Shown here: piece by piece, positions 43,622-64,000 of the stretch | Numbering within the stretch: the first letter of the stretch is position 1 | How the letters are laid out: every line of letters starts with the position of its first letter | Source of the DNA: Psococerastis gibbosa | Taxonomy: Eukaryota > Arthropoda > Insecta > Psocodea > Psocidae | Reading direction: 5' to 3' | DNA length: 64,000 bases | Assembly (NCBI GenBank): GCA_963971405.1 | Contig: OZ020487.1 | Span: 40,273,039-40,337,038, forward strand | The notes under the pieces: model-generated | Told to the model about the DNA's origin: nothing | Databases searched by the model: none | Seen by the model: only the letters and a program-made list of their open reading frames with translations | Translations under genes and position numbers: made by a program

Positions 43622-43751
43622 CATTTTTATAAAAACCGTCCCCAAATTATTGTTTCATTTTTTTCAATAATTACCTATCCATCTACGCATCAACCATGCC
43701 CCAGTCTCTAATACTAATGGTATGTAATTATATTATGTCCCCCATTCTTAA

Positions 43752-44131
43752 GAGTGTACAGCCCGTAGGAAATTGGCAACCCGAAATGTATTCCTTTTTA
43801 TTTAATTAACTAAGCATGTTATTAAAGATTTGGCTCATCAAAGTTGTGGAAGACTACTTCATGCATCATATTATAAGATATTTTTAATTTTCGAAATTGT
43901 AGTTTTTTCATAAACATGCAGATAATTTATAAACAATAACTTTCTCGTAAAAGCGATTTTATAAAAAAACTACAATTTCGAAAACTAAAAATACCTTATT
44001 ATATGATGCATAAAGTAGTCTTCTACAACTTTGATGAGCCAAATCTTTAATAACATGCTTAGTTAATTAAATAAAAAATATAAAGTACCTAATAAATTTC
44101 GGGTTGCCAATTTCCTACGGGCTGTACACTC
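43752..44131. repeat. Foldback MITE with TTAA flanks, second family
   Basis: TTAA at 43748-43751 and 44132-44135. The ends GAGTGTACAGCCCGTAGGAA and complement, arms of about 165 bp (GCATGTTATTAAAGATTTGG, TTCATGCATCATATTATAAG). A diverged copy lies at 1563-1905. Confidence 0.88.
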
Positions 44132-44135
44132 TTAA

Positions 44136-45042
44136 AAAAAGGAAGTGTTCTCACTGCCTGACAAAGAAACTATGATAATGACAACCTCTCTATGCTTTTT
44201 TTTTTTTTTTACATTAACCGAGATTTGCACTTGTCCGAATATTAACGCGAGGCATAATTATTTATTTTATTTTTTAACAATGTATTTGTTAGTATAAGCG
44301 CAGACCCCCGAGTATGAGATTGGTTGATCTACACTTCTTGTCAGAATTTATAAGGAGAAAAACTACATATTTTAGCTGAAATAGTGAAGGCGACCTTACC
44401 ATGGTCTACATCTAGTTAATCTCGCCCCACAGCTAGATAGTAAAAGTAATATAAAAGAAATTTAGTACGCTACGTGGTTTAAGTTTTTAAATGTATCAAT
44501 ACCAAAAATGAAATAAAATAGTCACAAAGATGTACACTTTCTTTTCACTAAGATACACATACACATCACAACTTTTTCTAATGACAAGACTGGGCTACTT
44601 GAACAGATTTAGAAATAATCCAACAGAAAGCTGTGTATGTAAGGAGCTTTGATATTGAGAAGGGGTTGAAAGTAGGCGGGGCATGCGAAAGCTCGTCTTC
44701 TCATTGGTTTTTCCCCTTTGTTCCGATTGGTTCTTATGTTGTCAGCTATCGTTTTGTAGCTTTTGTTACAGTAGAGCAATGGCGGATTAGTCGCTATATT
44801 TTCTAAGCTAATTCATTAGGACACTAGTTTTCAATTTCATGTGGGACTCGCGCTTCCTGCGGGTCATTATAATGTGTTAGCCATAAACAAACTGCTAATC
44901 CACCCTACAGGAGAGGCAGGAGATTGCATCCTCTCTTGCTGTTCTCTTCGATGTGCCAGGAAAATCAGGGGGGTCATTTGGGTTTCCAAGCGGTCGATTG
45001 CCCCCCCCCCCCTCCCCGAAAAAATTGGAAAATTACCCTGAC
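44136..45042. other. No gene seen
   Basis: Intergenic, AT-rich, with a T15 run at 44198 and a C12 run at 45001. ATGGCGGAT near 44780 suggests a possible promoter or repeat, not resolved. Confidence 0.25.
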
Positions 45043-45189
45043 TTAGGCGGTGTTTCCACATACGTCAATCGTCAATGATAAATGTGAAATTGAAGGTTTA
45101 GCAGACATTAAAGACATACTAAAAATGCTGCTACCACGTCAAAACCATATTTCTCATTGACGATGGACGTATGTGGAAACACCGCCTAA
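45043..45189. repeat. Foldback MITE (TTAGGCGG family), copy 7
   Basis: TTAGGCGGTGTTTCCACATA at the left, matching complement ending CACCGCCTAA. Core includes TTTAGCAGACATTAAAGACA and CTGCTACCACGTCAA, i.e. core sequence in both orientations. Arms include ACGTCAATCGTCAATGA, shared with copy 8. Confidence 0.9.
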
Positions 45190-45975
45190 CGAGGAAATCG
45201 TTGCGACCTTGTTTAAAAATTTACCTAATTGTTTATACATGCCCCTCCTGAAAAATAGTAGTATAAGCCTGAATGCTATGCCACTTTTCAGTATTACATC
45301 TTACTATGGTAATTCTTATGTTAATAATACAACACGTATCACGGAGGTTATTAACTACGTAGCCTACAATATATTGGCTTACTTAAATGTTAATAAAATC
45401 AAATGTGAAGGTTATTTTATAAATTAATAATTTTATTTTTAAAGCTATATTGTTTGCTTGGCATTGAACAATTCATTAAATTGTGACTCATTTTTCTTCC
45501 AGGGTAGATAATGATAAAATAACTTAAATTCGGAATTGAGCAAAACAGAATTGAACATTTGACAAATATAATATTATAATATAGGATGTGTATATAATGA
45601 GAGCTAAATGCAATTTCCAACAGTCTATAGTCGACTCAAAAGCCGTTAGCTCGCCGCGGCGCCATCGTCAACGATGATTTTTACCAGCTACGCTTTCATG
45701 TTTACGAAGTAAAGTAAGTAAGTAAGTACCCCACGGTGCCATACTTGTTGTCGGGCCTATTTCAAAATTCATCGCTCTGGGGCTGTAAACTTTTGAAAAA
45801 TCATTAAATCGTAACCTGGGGGAGTTTAAGCACTGTGTAGAGCATATATACAGTAGCGGTAGGTAGGGCTACCCACACACCCTCATGTGACTATTTCATA
45901 ATTTTTCAATCCTTCTATAGGCTATATGCCAGCATATCTTACTAGTTATGGTAGCCTACCTACCTTAATGAAGAA
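45190..45975. other. No gene seen
   Basis: AT-rich. A tail-like GTAAAGTAAGTAAGTAAGTA at 45709-45728 after GGCGCCATCGTCAACGATGA resembles a retroelement 3' end. No coding exon. Confidence 0.3.
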
Positions 45976-46500
45976 CTAATAATAGTCTTCTTCTTCCTCG
46001 TCTATCGAAGATTGGCAATCATAATGGCAATTTGGACCTTGCAGACTGCTGCTCTGAAAATGGAAGTCGCGCTCTTGCCAAACCACTGTCTCAGTTTTTT
46101 TTGAACCAGGATGTTCTTCTCCGGGAGCCCTCAATCCCATCTTTCCTTGGATTATTGCATGCAGAAGGTGATACTTTTCGTTCCTCATCACATGGCCGAA
46201 GTATGTTAGTTTCCGTTTCATAACCGTCAGCAGCAACACGGCTTCTGTATCTATTCGACTCAGGACCTCAGCATTAGGGACACGATCTCTCCAGGGTATG
46301 CGCAGCATTCGTCTGTAAATCCACACTTCAAATGCACTAATTCTGTTCTCCATAGCTTCGGTCAACGTCCGTCCCTTCATACACCATATACTAGTAGAAC
46401 GATTGGGAACACATAACATTTCACCATTCTCAATCGAAGCTTCCGACAGCAAAGTACTTTCTGCATTTTGATGAAGATAGGCTATTTCGAGTTTGTTCAT
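45976..46500 (-). mobile_element. LINE ORF2 C-terminal fragment (RTE/CR1-like)
   Basis: A 174-codon frame contains GRTLTEAMENRISAFEVWIY, RRMLRIPWRDRVPNAEVLSR and LLLTVMKRKLTYFGHVMRNE with a GLRAPGEEHPG end. The I.AFEMW..RR.L.I.W.D...N.EVL and R.L.YFGHV.R patterns are the post-RT region of many LINEs. Not related to the hairpin-tailed family. Confidence 0.8.
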
Positions 46501-46504
46501 AATA

Positions 46505-47925
46505 TTAAAAAGTCAAAATTGTGAAATGCGATTTAATTGAAAGGTACCTCTACGGCGCCTTAAATTCTTTATTGAAGTGTGGTACTCCCGAAAATGACTT
46601 GACCCCCCCCCCCCCCCCCCCAAGAGCGGAAATGGCCATACGCTTGGTACAGGTTCTGCCAAGGAATATTATTCTACATAGGTAAATTTCTGTTGTTCGT
46701 GATGTTGCATGTACCTTTTCGCTGCTTGCAAATGCCTCTACTAATCCCTTACTTGTCTTGACTTGATTAGGCGCGATCAGCCCAGGGGGACTTTTGGCCG
46801 CTTTGACAATTTCCCTCCATCTTTGTCGATCCTCAGCAGCCCCTGTCCAATCCAATCCAATCCTCTTGGTCTACTTTCAATGGGGATTGCTTCCCACGCG
46901 GCCTTTGGGGGTCCGTAGTCCGGCATCCATCCGGTTACTAATCCCAGCTAGTTTAAATGTCATGAAAGACCCGAACAGTTACCCCCGAGATAGCTTCGCT
47001 ATCGTGGGCATTGACTTCGATGGCATGGTGGTAGCGCGCTTGTACTTGTGCGAGACTCAACACGGTACTATAACCCTCAGAGGCGACGGAAGAGGTCAAT
47101 CGGATGCAATCATTAAATTTGTTTTTATGCTATTAACATTTTATTGAAGGAAAAGAAAGAGAGAAAGAATCTAATATGTACTGGTGCCATATATTAGACC
47201 ATTCTTAAAGTTAAGGGTCTCGTCTTTATTCTGAAAATCTTATGATTGCAGGACTTGTTACGGATTCACATTCAACTGTAAATGTCGAAGGCAGACTTGA
47301 ATAGGCGATGAAAATAAGAACGAAGATGATGGATCTGACAACGACAGATCCAATAGGGACGGACTTAGATTTTAAAAGTACAATAACTAACTTATTACAT
47401 TTGTGCTAATTATATCTTAAACTTAAGGTTTAGGTTCACATCAGTATAGGTACCTAATTAAAGGTCTCACTAATTAGAGCTTTATTTGATGAGTAACTTG
47501 ACATATTTTTTACAATTATTGCTTGACCCGACTTTGTTATCAATTTTTTTTCCGGATTTTACAATTCCTCATAATAACCGAGATATGTAGGATGAGTGGG
47601 GTGTCAGGAACACTGTATATAATCATTTCTTAAAGTTTTGTTAGTTCTTTTGTCATCACTGTTGTTCGCCTTTTGTTTTGTTTTTATTCAATAAAGTCGT
47701 TTTCAATTCAATTCAATCACTCACCGATGCCTATTCGTTACGTTTCTTAAATACAGTATTTTAAACAGGTCTAGTCTATGCCCTTTAAATACAGGAAGTT
47801 CCAGACTACCCGAACACCGCATTTATCTCAGTTATTCATTTTTTTTTTTATAACCAACGCTAGTCCCTCTGTGGCTTACGCATTGCATGTTTGTATGTAT
47901 TACAATAGTGTGGTTGTGAGTGGGG
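46505..47925. other. No host gene; LINE tail and possible SINE fragment
   Basis: Contains a C-run at 46604-46620, a short repeat at 46995-47130 resembling 30560-30700, and the LINE 3' tail CAATAAAGTCGTTTTCAATT at 47640-47716 shared with 34195 and 19418. No coding exon recognised. Confidence 0.4.
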
Positions 47926-47931
47926 TTGGTG

Positions 47932-48161
47932 CAGTGGCGGCGCTACGGGGGTGCCCGAGGGGGCCTGGCCCCCCCAACAGTTTCTCTGGCCCCTCCGTGC
48001 CCCCCCCCCTTTTCAGATATTTTACATGTTGTTAAATTGGAGAATTATTGAACCGTATACCTACTCCCAATGAAAACTGTTTCGTTTTTTCATTGGCCCC
48101 CCCGGATAGAAGTCATGCCCCCATGGCCCCCCCCGCCTTAAAATTTCTAGCGCCGCCACTG
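47932..48161. mobile_element. Non-autonomous hAT-type element, 230 bp
   Basis: TIRs CAGTGGCGGCGCTA / TAGCGCCGCCACTG with perfect 8-bp target duplication GGTTGGTG at 47924-47931 and 48162-48169. The interior is C-rich (CCCCCC runs) and non-coding. The termini do not match the 38199-42700 hAT, so another hAT family must mobilise it. Confidence 0.9.
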
Positions 48162-48308
48162 GGTTGGTGCGGTGTGCACCAGTGTGGTTCGGCAAACTGC
48201 TATCGGGAGCGCACTGGACAACGAGTGTCCCAGGGACAGTCTAAAACCGTTTGGCTTTGTCTACTGTAGGATTGTAACTGCAAAGGCTTTCACGGCCGGA
48301 GTCGAATG

Positions 48309-48540
48309 AAGAACCAGTAGAATCCGGGCTGATGGGCCGTGGTCGAAATAAAAGTGAACTTCCAAACGTTTCGTCAACATCTGCGGTCGACATCTTCAGT
48401 GGCGCTGAGTAGACTTCGAAGGTTGTACCTCGGTGGCTCCGTAGCGAGTCAAGATGTCGACCGCAGATGTTGACGAAACGCTTGGAAGTTCACTTTCATT
48501 CCGACCACGGCCCATCAGCCCGGATTCTACTGGTTCTTTA
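48309..48540. repeat. Foldback element, about 95-bp arms
   Basis: Left arm GAACCAGTAGAATCCGGGCT, GATGGGCCGTGGTCGAAAT, CGTTTCGTCAACATCTGCGG; right arm is the complement with few mismatches. A related GTTGACGAAACGTTTGGAAG segment is at 52308. Probable pair of inverted retroelement tails. Confidence 0.85.
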
Positions 48541-51300
48541 TTGTTGGATTTTTCAGTATAATGACGGGATTTCACAAACTTTTAAAAATGGCTGACTGAA
48601 ACAGAAACGGGAGCGTATGGGGGCGAAAAGTAGTTGCATCTGTAAAACATTGCTCATAGAGGAGTTAGGCCTTTTAGGGAAGGTGCTATAGCAAGCATAC
48701 GTAGGGAAGACAAGGAGGTGTTGTACATCCAGTGGTACCTGGCATGTTGAGCATCAATGGGAGGCGGAGAACCCGTCATCAAGTGACCATGGGTCAGCCT
48801 CTTTGGCCTAATAAGCAGCCGTGTTAATAAAACTTCCTCCGATTTTTCGATAGTTCGCAGCAACCGAGTTCCTGGACCCCTCCCTCACAAAAATTGTAAC
48901 CATGCTCTTGCTGCTTGCAAGAGGGATTCGACCTTCCACAGTTAATTTTAGTGGCATGTTAATTATTGCTGTCTTAAAGATAACAAGAACCAAGGTTGGG
49001 GAGAGTAGTGCAGGTTGGTTGGTACTCTTTATATAAAGGCCTAGCCTACCACAAGAACAACCAATGGTGCCAATCTAAAAAGCAACAATCGGAACGATGG
49101 CATCTCAAAGCTGGGACTCAACTGCGGGAGTACTGAAGGAAAAGAACATACCTAATTACTAGCCAACGCCCATTCTTGCCATTTCTACCATTATGCGCCG
49201 TGCTGACCAGGAGAACTGGAAAGTGCCACCTAATGAAATTCTTCTTGAAGTAGACAGACCTGTGCACATCACATATTTTAAAGAAAAATCTTTCTATATG
49301 TGGCAGGCCAAAATTACTGATGAAGTAGGTACCTACAGTATGAATGGACCTCTATCGAATAGAAATTATACGGACCTATTGGGTCCTTAATGGTTAGCTC
49401 TTGTAAGAGCATACGAATTCAGCCATACTAGAGAAAACTTTAAATATGTAAAATCACAAAAGTAACACAATAGCTATAAAAGAGTGCGCCAAAACGTTGA
49501 ATTTAACTTGTCAAAAGAATGATCTACTGTTGATTATGGTTTTGACTTACATACAGATGTGATTGGAAGTCAATTCCCAATTATAGCGCCCATGATTAAC
49601 TAATGGAGCGTCTTTGCTCTGATGGTTGGCTTGGTAAGAGTATTCTTCCCGCCATTATTAATTTTTGAATTTACAGCAACTTTGATTGATAAATTAAAGC
49701 TATTAATCTTGAAGTATACGTTACTTCATTATAATTCAAATAATCAACGTCGTTAAATTAGTAAAATAAAATAAAAGGTTACAAGATATGCCTTTCTCTC
49801 AATAAGTAAACCAAAGTGTCATCATTCATCATTGAGATTTGAGAATCGAGTCAATCGACCCTTCAATCAGAGGAAGGCATTATGCCACATTGCTATTTTA
49901 TTTCTGACGGCAAGTTATCCATTCTCATTTCTCCTGTATATGACTCAATGTTTTGCTTTCCTTGCCGCCATTTCGAACTTTGGTCTAACGTTGTGTATCA
50001 AATAACCCCCTATTTTGCGTTTATTTTTTCAAACATTTCCGCCACGGTCCCTATATTGGCAAGATCTTATATGTTCTGCATTTTGGAGAGGTGACGTCCA
50101 ACTATACAAAATCCAACTGAATGTAGTCACAGAATTTCATCTTGAAAAAACTCGGATACCATATTAACGCCAGGACCCATCATCGATTGAAACATATCTG
50201 TAAGAAATAGAGGACGGCACCTAGCAATCTACTACGTTTAGCGGTGCCGTGCAGTATTCCACACTGAGTTTTCAAGCGATAGTGGGAGCGGCCTTCAACA
50301 AAAAACGCCGTGGGAAGGCAACCTTACGAGGATCTACGCCTGAATCCCCTATCCCTATCTCTCACGACCACGGCCTTACTGAGGATATTGTGGTCAGGGG
50401 ATATTCATTAATCACGTGATGTTTTTTTAAAACATTTTTTAACCCCTCCCCCTTGGTGAGGGGGGCCCACCTACCAAAATTCACGTGTATTTTTTTGTAC
50501 CTACAAAGATTAAGAATCATAACATTTTTAAAATATTATATTTATTTTTAAATACAGGTACCGGTATAAAGTATAATCTAATTTTACTCTAGAAAATTAA
50601 CGACAATGATAAAAATGTCTAGACAGAAAGGTTGCCGGTTGTTTTTGACTGGCATAAAAATAATATTAAAGGAATGGTGTAATCATGCGAAAAATATATA
50701 TTGTACTAGTGCATGAACAGATTTAATGCACACTGTCCTTCGACCAGGGATTAGCAACACTTCAACACTAACAACTGGACAAACATAAAATACACGTGAT
50801 ATCTTACTATACCTCCTTGTGATATTTCGTGATTTTTGCCGAACCCCTCACTCCCCCTTTTCGAACTTCACGTTATTAATAGACAGCCCCTCAGCAACTT
50901 GTCCGTCAGCCGCGTTTTGGCCTTCCCGATGCAGGTAAAATGTTCCTTTTAAGTTGAGTCCTTCCTTTTCAAAGACTAGTTCTCTTCCAAATCGACTATT
51001 CCTAACCTTACAATATTACTTGATCAAATATCAGGCAATTTTATTTTGCACGTGCCTTCATTATTATTTCTTGTCTTTTGCTTGTAATACCTTAATGCTA
51101 AATCCTTAAAAATGTCAAATTAAAAAATCTGAAAAAAGGACAGATAAGAACTGAAAGTAAGTTAGCGTAATTATCAACTATAATAAAGAAAAATTAAGCA
51201 GTATTAACAAAATGGAATTTACATAATTTATGTGACAGGAAACACATGAAGTAGGAAATGTGCCGCAGCTGATGTTGGGCACCAGATCTAAGCCCTGAAA
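48541..51300. other. No gene recognised
   Basis: Open frames here (such as 49193-49390, 65 codons) have no recognisable domain or splice context. No inverted repeat or tandem array was found by eye. The right end is the 3' flank of the LC8 gene. Confidence 0.3.
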
Positions 51301-51301
51301 A

Positions 51302-54245
<2,944 letters not shown>

Positions 54246-54249
54246 TTCA

Positions 54250-54660
54250 TTAGCCATTTTTGACGAAATTTGAGTATTTTTTGAACCAAACTATCAAGCG
54301 GGAAGCGACCCTTGTGGGTCTGACCACATTGATAAATGATAGCGACTGCAAAATATGTCTTTAAAAAAAAAATAGTTGAGAGACGTCCTTGAGAAGATTT
54401 TTTTTTAGCCCTTTTCAGTTTTTGGGGGAGTAACACCCCGAGATGTGATTTTGTCAATCTACATGCCAAATATCACCAAAATCCACTGAGCAGTTTCAGT
54501 TTGCCCGCCAATCGACGGACAGACATTTCGCAAAAAACCCTTTGTAGGGTTCCTGTGACCTCAAAAACGATTAAATTAGTTAAAAATTAATATCGAATTC
54601 AAGTATTTTGACCATCACAGGGCATTCCTTCAGCTAAAGTATAAATAGGAAAGCAAAATT
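54250..54660 (+). repeat. Dispersed repeat family B, copy 2
   Basis: Same order as copy 1: CTACATGCCAAATATCACCA, CAGTTTGCCCGCCAATCGAC, GACAGACATTTCGCAAAAAA, GGGTTCCTGTGACCTC, TATAAATAGGAAAGCAA at the end. Confidence 0.75.
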
Positions 54661-55616
54661 AGATAATAACGAAAAATAATAGAAGTTAGTGCGCTGATGA
54701 CATCTAAACAGGGTGAGTTCCTGGTGAGGTTTCCAACAGATGCGTCTTTCAGAGGCTTCCCTCAGAGTCTTCTATCAAACTTACATCTATTGAGATCGTA
54801 ACATTTGTCTCTATGACTCAACTCTACAACAAAATTCTTACTGGAAACATTAATTAAGTCAAATGAGCATGTCTAATTCTTTGATGGCACACAATTTCTT
54901 GACAATATAAGAGATATTTTACAAAATATATGGTTGATGGAAGTTTCCCATAAACCGCGCCCACCAGTCAACATTTATCCTGGTCTGATGTCGCGAAAAA
55001 TAGTAATATTTACCTGAAATTAGGTTGTTAAAAGTTAAAGGACAAACTTACCTACTGAAAACTGGAATATGCTTAAAAATTTTAATTTTTAAAATGGAAC
55101 CGGGCACAGCTTATCCCCGCTACGAAAATGTTGCAGCTTGCAATGTTGCCAAAACGTTCAAAATCGATAAACATGTCGCAGGGAGAAAACACAAGTTTTT
55201 ATTAATTTTAGCATTATCAGAGGCTTTTCGCTCAATTTTACGATAACTCTATTTTAATTAATATATTACTTTTTATTATTTAACTTAAAAATTATTTTTT
55301 TAATACAGGAATAGAATAACCTTTTATGATGTTATATTAATTTGTTTGTAAATAAAAATGTGTCTGCTTTTTTAAACTTTTTATAAACAAAATGTTATAG
55401 TTATATTAATTTGAATTTTTTCTCTGATCAATAATTTCTTCAACAATTTTTAAATAAGATTCACGAAGCTTCATTATTGGTCAGTGGGTGGTCTGAATTT
55501 TACATAATCGCCATTCGTCATCAGTGATAAGAAGTGGTTTTTACTTAGTGGTCAAGGTGACCTATTCGATTCTTTCCTTCTGAATCGTGAGACACGGCTC
55601 ACACAATCCTACAATA

Positions 55617-63554
<7,938 letters not shown>

Positions 63555-64000
63555 GTAAGTTTAATGCGGTATACACTTTACCATAGGTAATAATATAATC
63601 CTCTCACCTCTGAAAATTGAAATCCGGAGGACAATTGAAGTTGTGGTGTGCTTTGGGATAGGGCTGAACGTTAAGGCAAATTTCAGAATATTTTGTAAAC
63701 AAATCAGAATTATTTTCGCAGCCGTAAAGATGTGATAATGGTTTTATGAAAAACTACACGTCTGATTTTCGACTATTCTATAAAATCTGTTTAATGCACT
63801 TTTTCGTGTTTTTTGAGATAAATAATAATTTGGGTGAAAAATGCAATTTTACTACGAAAGCTTGTGTTTTTTTTTAACTTATCATAATACCATTTTCATA
63901 TCTTCGCAGCTCTGAAGCAAGGAATTGATTAATATCATCTAAAATACCCAGGTCTACTTCGTTCACAAAATATTCGGAAATCTAATTATCGCGCGGTTGC
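63555..64000. other. Start of Pgi intron 8
   Basis: Begins with donor GTAAGT at 63555. AT-rich, no acceptor followed by Pgi coding sequence up to the window edge. Confidence 0.5.

Noticed and set aside
49193-49390. 65-codon frame as a possible small gene
   Set aside because: No recognisable motif, no splice context and no signal of selection visible by eye; frames of this length are common by chance.
55025-55246. 73-codon frame as an upstream Pgi exon
   Set aside because: The Pgi protein starts normally at 55617 with family-typical N-terminal sequence, and this frame shows no similarity to it.

Overview
The window is animal nuclear DNA, most likely from an arthropod and probably an insect. 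The genes have spliced exons with GT/AG introns. A DM-domain gene matches the arthropod Dmrt93B type, and the dynein light chain is close to the fly form. The DNA is AT-rich and packed with LINE tails, SINEs, foldback MITEs and cut-and-paste transposons. No operon-like organisation, rRNA, true tRNA or CRISPR was seen.

Host genes, left to right: the last two exons of an inositol hexakisphosphate kinase-like gene (2154-3226, +); the complete five-exon proteasome beta-5 gene (12363-5835, -); a Dmrt93B-like gene in two exons about 10 kb apart (42946-31894, -); an intronless-CDS LC8 dynein light chain (51571-51302, -); and the first eight exons of glucose-6-phosphate isomerase (55617-63554, +), which runs off the right edge.

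Between the proteasome gene and about 23 kb lies the most unusual region. A four-exon gene encodes a SWIM-like motif plus a YqaJ-type PD-(D/E)XK nuclease (12817-15735, +). It faces a four-exon gene encoding a THAP zinc finger plus an HTH/DDE_4-type transposase (22957-19520, -). Both reading frames join in phase through canonical splice sites, and both keep all expected catalytic residues. Together they look like the two proteins of an ISL2EU-like DNA transposon, or a domesticated pair derived from one. The gap between them holds a Tc3-like element that itself carries a retro-inserted LINE tail with a 14-bp target duplication, and a fragment of an uncharacterised CXC-type Cys-rich family.

Other mobile DNA: a full hAT element with 8-bp target duplications and an apparently intact two-exon transposase (38199-42700) lies 25 bp from the splice donor of the DM exon. 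A 1.8-kb LINE RT ORF sits in proteasome intron 3. At least six other LINE 3' fragments, two copies of a tRNA-derived SINE and a 230-bp non-autonomous hAT are also present. At least eight foldback MITEs share termini and often a core motif but have different, internally matching arms. Two further foldbacks have TTAA ends. Most of the extra length of the introns is made of these elements.
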